A stretch of DNA of 64,000 nt from Paenibacillus crassostreae (lineage in GTDB: Bacteria > Bacillota > Bacilli > Paenibacillales > Paenibacillaceae), in NCBI RefSeq assembly GCF_001857945.1, contig NZ_CP017770.1, positions 3,162,001 through 3,226,000 of the forward strand, written 5' to 3'. Positions 60,881-64,000 of the stretch are shown one piece after another; positions within the stretch are counted from its first letter, which is position 1; every line of letters begins with the position of its first letter. The notes beneath the pieces were generated by a model. The model saw nothing but the letters and a program-made list of their open reading frames with translations. It was not told the DNA's origin and made no database searches. Both the position numbers and the translations under genes were made by a program.

Positions 60881-62248
60881 ATGGCTAAGCTTAAAACAAA
60901 ATTTAACTGTACCGAGTGTGGTTATGATTCACCTAAATGGTATGGTAAATGTCCAGGTTGTCAGGCTTGGAATTCAATGGTGGAGGAGACCGATAGTGTC
61001 ATTAAGACACAAGGTATGAACTCTTCTCTTTTTCAGAGTAAAGAAAAGCCACTTTCCATCATAAATATAGAAAGCAGCAAGGAAGGAAGAGTGCTTACAG
61101 GAATTGGGGAATTGAATCGTGTACTTGGTGGAGGAATTGTTCCAGGATCACTTATTCTTGTAGGTGGGGATCCGGGTATTGGGAAGTCCACTTTACTGTT
61201 GCAGGCGTCACATTCCCTCTCTATTTCTGGGCTTCGAGTATTGTATATTTCGGGTGAAGAATCCGTACAGCAGACGAAGTTACGTGCTGATCGACTTGGA
61301 GCACTCTCACCTGAGCTATATGTTTTGTGTGAGACTAATATGGAATCAATAGAAGAAGCTATTGAGAGTGTTAAGCCTGACTTTCTGGTGATTGATTCTA
61401 TCCAGACCGTCTATTTACCTGAAGTAACAAGTGCCCCAGGAAGTGTAGCTCAAGTCCGTGAATGTACTGCTCGTTTCATGCGTGTCTCTAAGGGGCAAGG
61501 TATTGCTACCGTACTAGTCGGTCATGTAACTAAAGAGGGTGCTATTGCAGGGCCGAGAATGCTTGAACATATGGTGGATTGTGTACTTTATTTCGAAGGT
61601 GAGAGACATCATACGTACCGATTGCTCAGAGCCGTTAAGAACCGGTTTGGATCGACGAATGAAATTGGTATTTTTGAAATGGGTGAAAGTGGGCTTAACG
61701 AAGTGGAGAACCCATCCGAACTGTTCTTATCGGAGCGACCACTAGGCGTTGCAGGTTCATCCGTTGTTGCTAGTATGGAGGGCACAAGACCGGTACTTGT
61801 AGAATTACAAGCATTGATTACTACTACCAATTTCCCAGCACCGCGTCGAATGTGTACAGGGATTGATCACCACCGTATGAATCTTATTATTGCTGTCTTG
61901 GAGAAAAGAATGGGCTTGTCCCTTCAGAATCAGGATGCATATCTGAATGTTGCTGGTGGAGTCAAACTTGATGAACCTGCAGTTGACTTAGCTATCGCAG
62001 TGAGTATAGCTTCTAGCCTTCGAGATCTATCAACCAAACCCTTTGATGTATTCTTTGGAGAGGTTGGGTTAACAGGTGAAGTAAGAGGTGTATCCCGTGC
62101 AGAGCAACGTGTTAAGGAAGCAGAGAAATTAGGATTCAAAAGAGTAATTTTGCCTGAGAAGAGCCTGAAAGGATGGCGTCATCCCAAAGGAATAGAGCTA
62201 ATTGGCGTAACTACGGTAGCGCAGGCACTAAAGGCGGCTTTAGATTGA
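60881..62248 (+). CDS. radA: DNA repair protein RadA
   Basis: 455 residues. Cys4 zinc finger CTECG..CPGC (about residues 10-27), RecA-like ATPase with Walker [11 protein letters not shown] (about 96-105) and the RadA motif KNRFGSTNE (about 252), then a Lon-like C-terminal domain ([20 protein letters not shown]). It promotes branch migration in recombination. The ribosome binding site AAGGAGAG precedes the ATG. It is 63 bp before disA. Confidence 0.96.
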   Translation: MAKLKTKFNCTECGYDSPKWYGKCPGCQAWNSMVEETDSVIKTQGMNSSLFQSKEKPLSIINIESSKEGRVLTGIGELNRVLGGGIVPGSLILVGGDPGIGKSTLLLQASHSLSISGLRVLYISGEESVQQTKLRADRLGALSPELYVLCETNMESIEEAIESVKPDFLVIDSIQTVYLPEVTSAPGSVAQVRECTARFMRVSKGQGIATVLVGHVTKEGAIAGPRMLEHMVDCVLYFEGERHHTYRLLRAVKNRFGSTNEIGIFEMGESGLNEVENPSELFLSERPLGVAGSSVVASMEGTRPVLVELQALITTTNFPAPRRMCTGIDHHRMNLIIAVLEKRMGLSLQNQDAYLNVAGGVKLDEPAVDLAIAVSIASSLRDLSTKPFDVFFGEVGLTGEVRGVSRAEQRVKEAEKLGFKRVILPEKSLKGWRHPKGIELIGVTTVAQALKAALD

Positions 62249-62310
62249 TTCTAGTTGTATTGATTAGCTAAATATTTGCTGTTGCGTTAAATTAGGGGGG
62301 CTTTTAACGG

Positions 62311-63387
62311 ATGAAGGAAGCGAATCAATTAGATATAATGAGTGATTTACTTAGACTAGTTGCACCAGGTACTCCCTTTAGAGATGGATTAGACAATGTT
62401 TTACGCGCAAAGACGGGTGCATTGATTGTTGTAGGTTACAGTCCTGAGGTGATGGAGGTTGTAGATGGAGGGTTCTCGATTAACTGTGACTTTTCACCCA
62501 ATTATTTATACGAATTGGCGAAGATGGATGGAGCCATAATATTGAGCGAAGACCTCAAGCGTATTCTATATGCTAATACACAGTTGATTCCTGATTCATC
62601 GATTTCATCATCTGAGACAGGAATAAGGCATAGAACCGCTGAACGGGTGGCGAGACAGACTGGTAAGCTAGTTGTATCCATCTCGCAACGTCGTACGATT
62701 ATTACTTTGTATCAAGGGAATTTGCGATATACACTTAAAGAGATCGGTGTAATTCTGACGAAAGCTAATCAGGCTCTTCAGACATTGGAGAAATATAGAG
62801 CGGTTTTGAATCAATCTTTAACCAATCTGTCTGCTTCGGAGTTTGAAGAACTCGTTACAATCCCTGAAGTTCTCAGTGTAGTTCAGCGTGTAGAGATGGT
62901 ACTCCGGATCAAATCAGAAATCAAACGTTATATTACGGAATTAGGAAATGAAGGACGTCTGATCAGCATGCAGCTTGAAGAGCTGGTTAGTAATATGGAA
63001 GTTGAAGCTTGGCTTCTGTACAAAGACTATGCTCGTGAGGATAAAGAAGATAAGATTCGTGAGGTCATTGCTGGACTTAAACGTGCGACCGATGATGAAC
63101 TATTGGATCTGCATTATATTGCACGCCTTTTAGGGTATTCTTCATCGTCTGTCACTTCTGAGGAAGCGGTAGTCCCAAGAGGATATAGAGTCCTGAACAA
63201 GATTCCACGACTACCCAATGTGATCATTAATAACTTGTTAGAACGCTTCGAGCAATTGCCACAAATTATGACAGCAACTGTTGAAGAATTAGACGAAGTG
63301 GATGGAATTGGAGAGGTTCGAGCGAGAAATATTAAAGAAGGTCTCAATCGTCTACAAGAGCAAGTATTCATTGACAGGCAAGTTTAA
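62311..63387 (+). CDS. disA: DNA integrity scanning diadenylate cyclase
   Basis: 358 residues. The DAC domain has [10 protein letters not shown] (D-G-A at about 73-75) and [10 protein letters not shown] (R-H-R), the c-di-AMP active-site motifs. A helical spine and a C-terminal helix-hairpin-helix region ([22 protein letters not shown]) follow for DNA binding. It makes c-di-AMP while scanning DNA and stops at branched lesions. GGGGGG precedes the ATG. Next to radA, as in other Bacillales. Confidence 0.97.
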   Translation: MKEANQLDIMSDLLRLVAPGTPFRDGLDNVLRAKTGALIVVGYSPEVMEVVDGGFSINCDFSPNYLYELAKMDGAIILSEDLKRILYANTQLIPDSSISSSETGIRHRTAERVARQTGKLVVSISQRRTIITLYQGNLRYTLKEIGVILTKANQALQTLEKYRAVLNQSLTNLSASEFEELVTIPEVLSVVQRVEMVLRIKSEIKRYITELGNEGRLISMQLEELVSNMEVEAWLLYKDYAREDKEDKIREVIAGLKRATDDELLDLHYIARLLGYSSSSVTSEEAVVPRGYRVLNKIPRLPNVIINNLLERFEQLPQIMTATVEELDEVDGIGEVRARNIKEGLNRLQEQVFIDRQV

Positions 63388-63443
63388 ATACCATACAATC
63401 AGTGGATGATCTGGGCCTATTTGAAACATATTGAGGTGAATGC

Positions 63444-64000
63444 ATGATAACAAAGTCAATTCCAAACATGTTTACAATAGGTAACCTAGCTCTTGGAATG
63501 ATTGCGCTAATTTTGGCATTGAACGGCAAGTACAGTATGGCTGCAATAATGATTATTATTGCTATGTTATTGGACGGTCTAGATGGGCGCGTAGCAAGAG
63601 CACTGCATGTACAAAGTGAATTTGGAAAAGAACTTGATTCACTTTCGGATGTGATCTCTTTTGGAGCAGCACCTGCACTTCTTATGTATATGGTAACATT
63701 ACAGAGTATGCCGGAGTCAATTGCTTGGACTGCAACAGTTATCTTTCCGATCTGTGGAGCTATTCGTCTAGCCCGATTTAACGTTAGGGCAGGAACCACA
63801 GGTTATTTCATTGGATTACCTATTCCAGCTGCTGGAGGCGTTTTGGCAACATTATCACTTTTTCATAATGAGATCTCAGGAACTTATATGATTATAATTA
63901 TGTTATTGCTATCTTATCTAATGGTTAGCAGGGTCAAATACCCTAACTTTAAGAAGGTCGGTCTTCCTAAAAAGGCAGTGCTTGGCGCACCGATTGTCAT
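63444..64000 (+). CDS. pssA: CDP-diacylglycerol-serine O-phosphatidyltransferase (3' end outside window)
   Basis: 185 codons visible, running off the end. It starts MITKSIPNMFTIGNLALGMI; the CDP-alcohol transferase motif D-G-x2-A-R-x8-G-x3-D-x3-D is complete in DGLDGRVARALHVQSEFGKE and the following DSLSD. Hydrophobic spans flank it. It makes phosphatidylserine from CDP-diacylglycerol and serine at the membrane. GAGGTG lies 5 bases before ATG 63444. PgsA-type enzymes share the motif, but the N-terminus favours PssA. Confidence 0.88.
   Translation, partial: MITKSIPNMFTIGNLALGMIALILALNGKYSMAAIMIIIAMLLDGLDGRVARALHVQSEFGKELDSLSDVISFGAAPALLMYMVTLQSMPESIAWTATVIFPICGAIRLARFNVRAGTTGYFIGLPIPAAGGVLATLSLFHNEISGTYMIIIMLLLSYLMVSRVKYPNFKKVGLPKKAVLGAPIV

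Noticed and set aside
60798..61019. Frame beginning before radA on the + strand
   Set aside because: Overlaps the inverted repeat and the radA start in another frame; no ribosome binding site.

Overview
The window is chromosomal DNA from a low-G+C, spore-former-type Firmicute, most likely Paenibacillus or a close relative. This rests on the Paenibacillus-like 16S rRNA sequence, the gene orders pcrB-pcrA-ligA and ctsR-mcsA-mcsB-clpC-radA-disA, strong GGAGG ribosome binding sites with frequent TTG/GTG starts, and a 16S-tRNA-Ala-23S-5S operon with a boxA leader.

Layout. 1-3205: tail of an HtrA-type protease, a coupled secreted protein with copper-amine-oxidase-like repeats, and a small unknown protein. 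3206-6915: a large U32-family gene (RlhA type) flanked on both sides by copies of a composite palindromic repeat. 6916-8822: a HEPN-like gene divergent from a small XRE regulator, then galU. 8874-37688: a glycan locus of about 29 kb. 37689-42614: an AT-rich accessory segment with an acyltransferase, a DUF3953-like membrane protein, a HigBA-type toxin-antitoxin pair whose antitoxin carries an ImmA/IrrE peptidase domain, a 77-bp relic of a sugar-transferase gene, and a Fic-domain gene. 42874-49625: pcrB-pcrA-ligA and a membrane molybdopterin oxidoreductase. 49856-55329: rRNA operon. 55330-64000: a third copy of the repeat, the CtsR-controlled protein quality operon, radA, disA and the start of pssA.

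The glycan locus holds a Wzy/WaaL-like ligase, GDP-mannose to GDP-D-rhamnose enzymes (manC, gmd, rmd), an ABC exporter (wzm, wzt), several cytoplasmic glycosyltransferases, a dTDP-3-acetamido-3,6-dideoxyhexose set (rmlA, fdtA-, fdtC- and fdtB-like, sharing rmlB), a lipid-linked sugar module (GtrB/CsbB-like transferase, GtcA-like flippase, two GT-C-type membrane proteins), the dTDP-L-rhamnose genes rmlCBD, and an initiating polyprenyl-phosphate sugar transferase. The set resembles S-layer glycan clusters of the Aneurinibacillus/Paenibacillus type. The inferred product is a D-Rha/L-Rha glycan exported by the ABC route, perhaps capped by methylation and decorated outside the cell with Fuc3NAc or Qui3NAc. 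The window does not show whether the acceptor is S-layer protein or a wall polymer.

The most unusual non-coding structure is a dispersed intergenic element made of 23-bp imperfect palindromes at fixed 51/60-61/51-bp offsets, seen at three loci. Function calls come from motif recognition by eye; no database search was possible.
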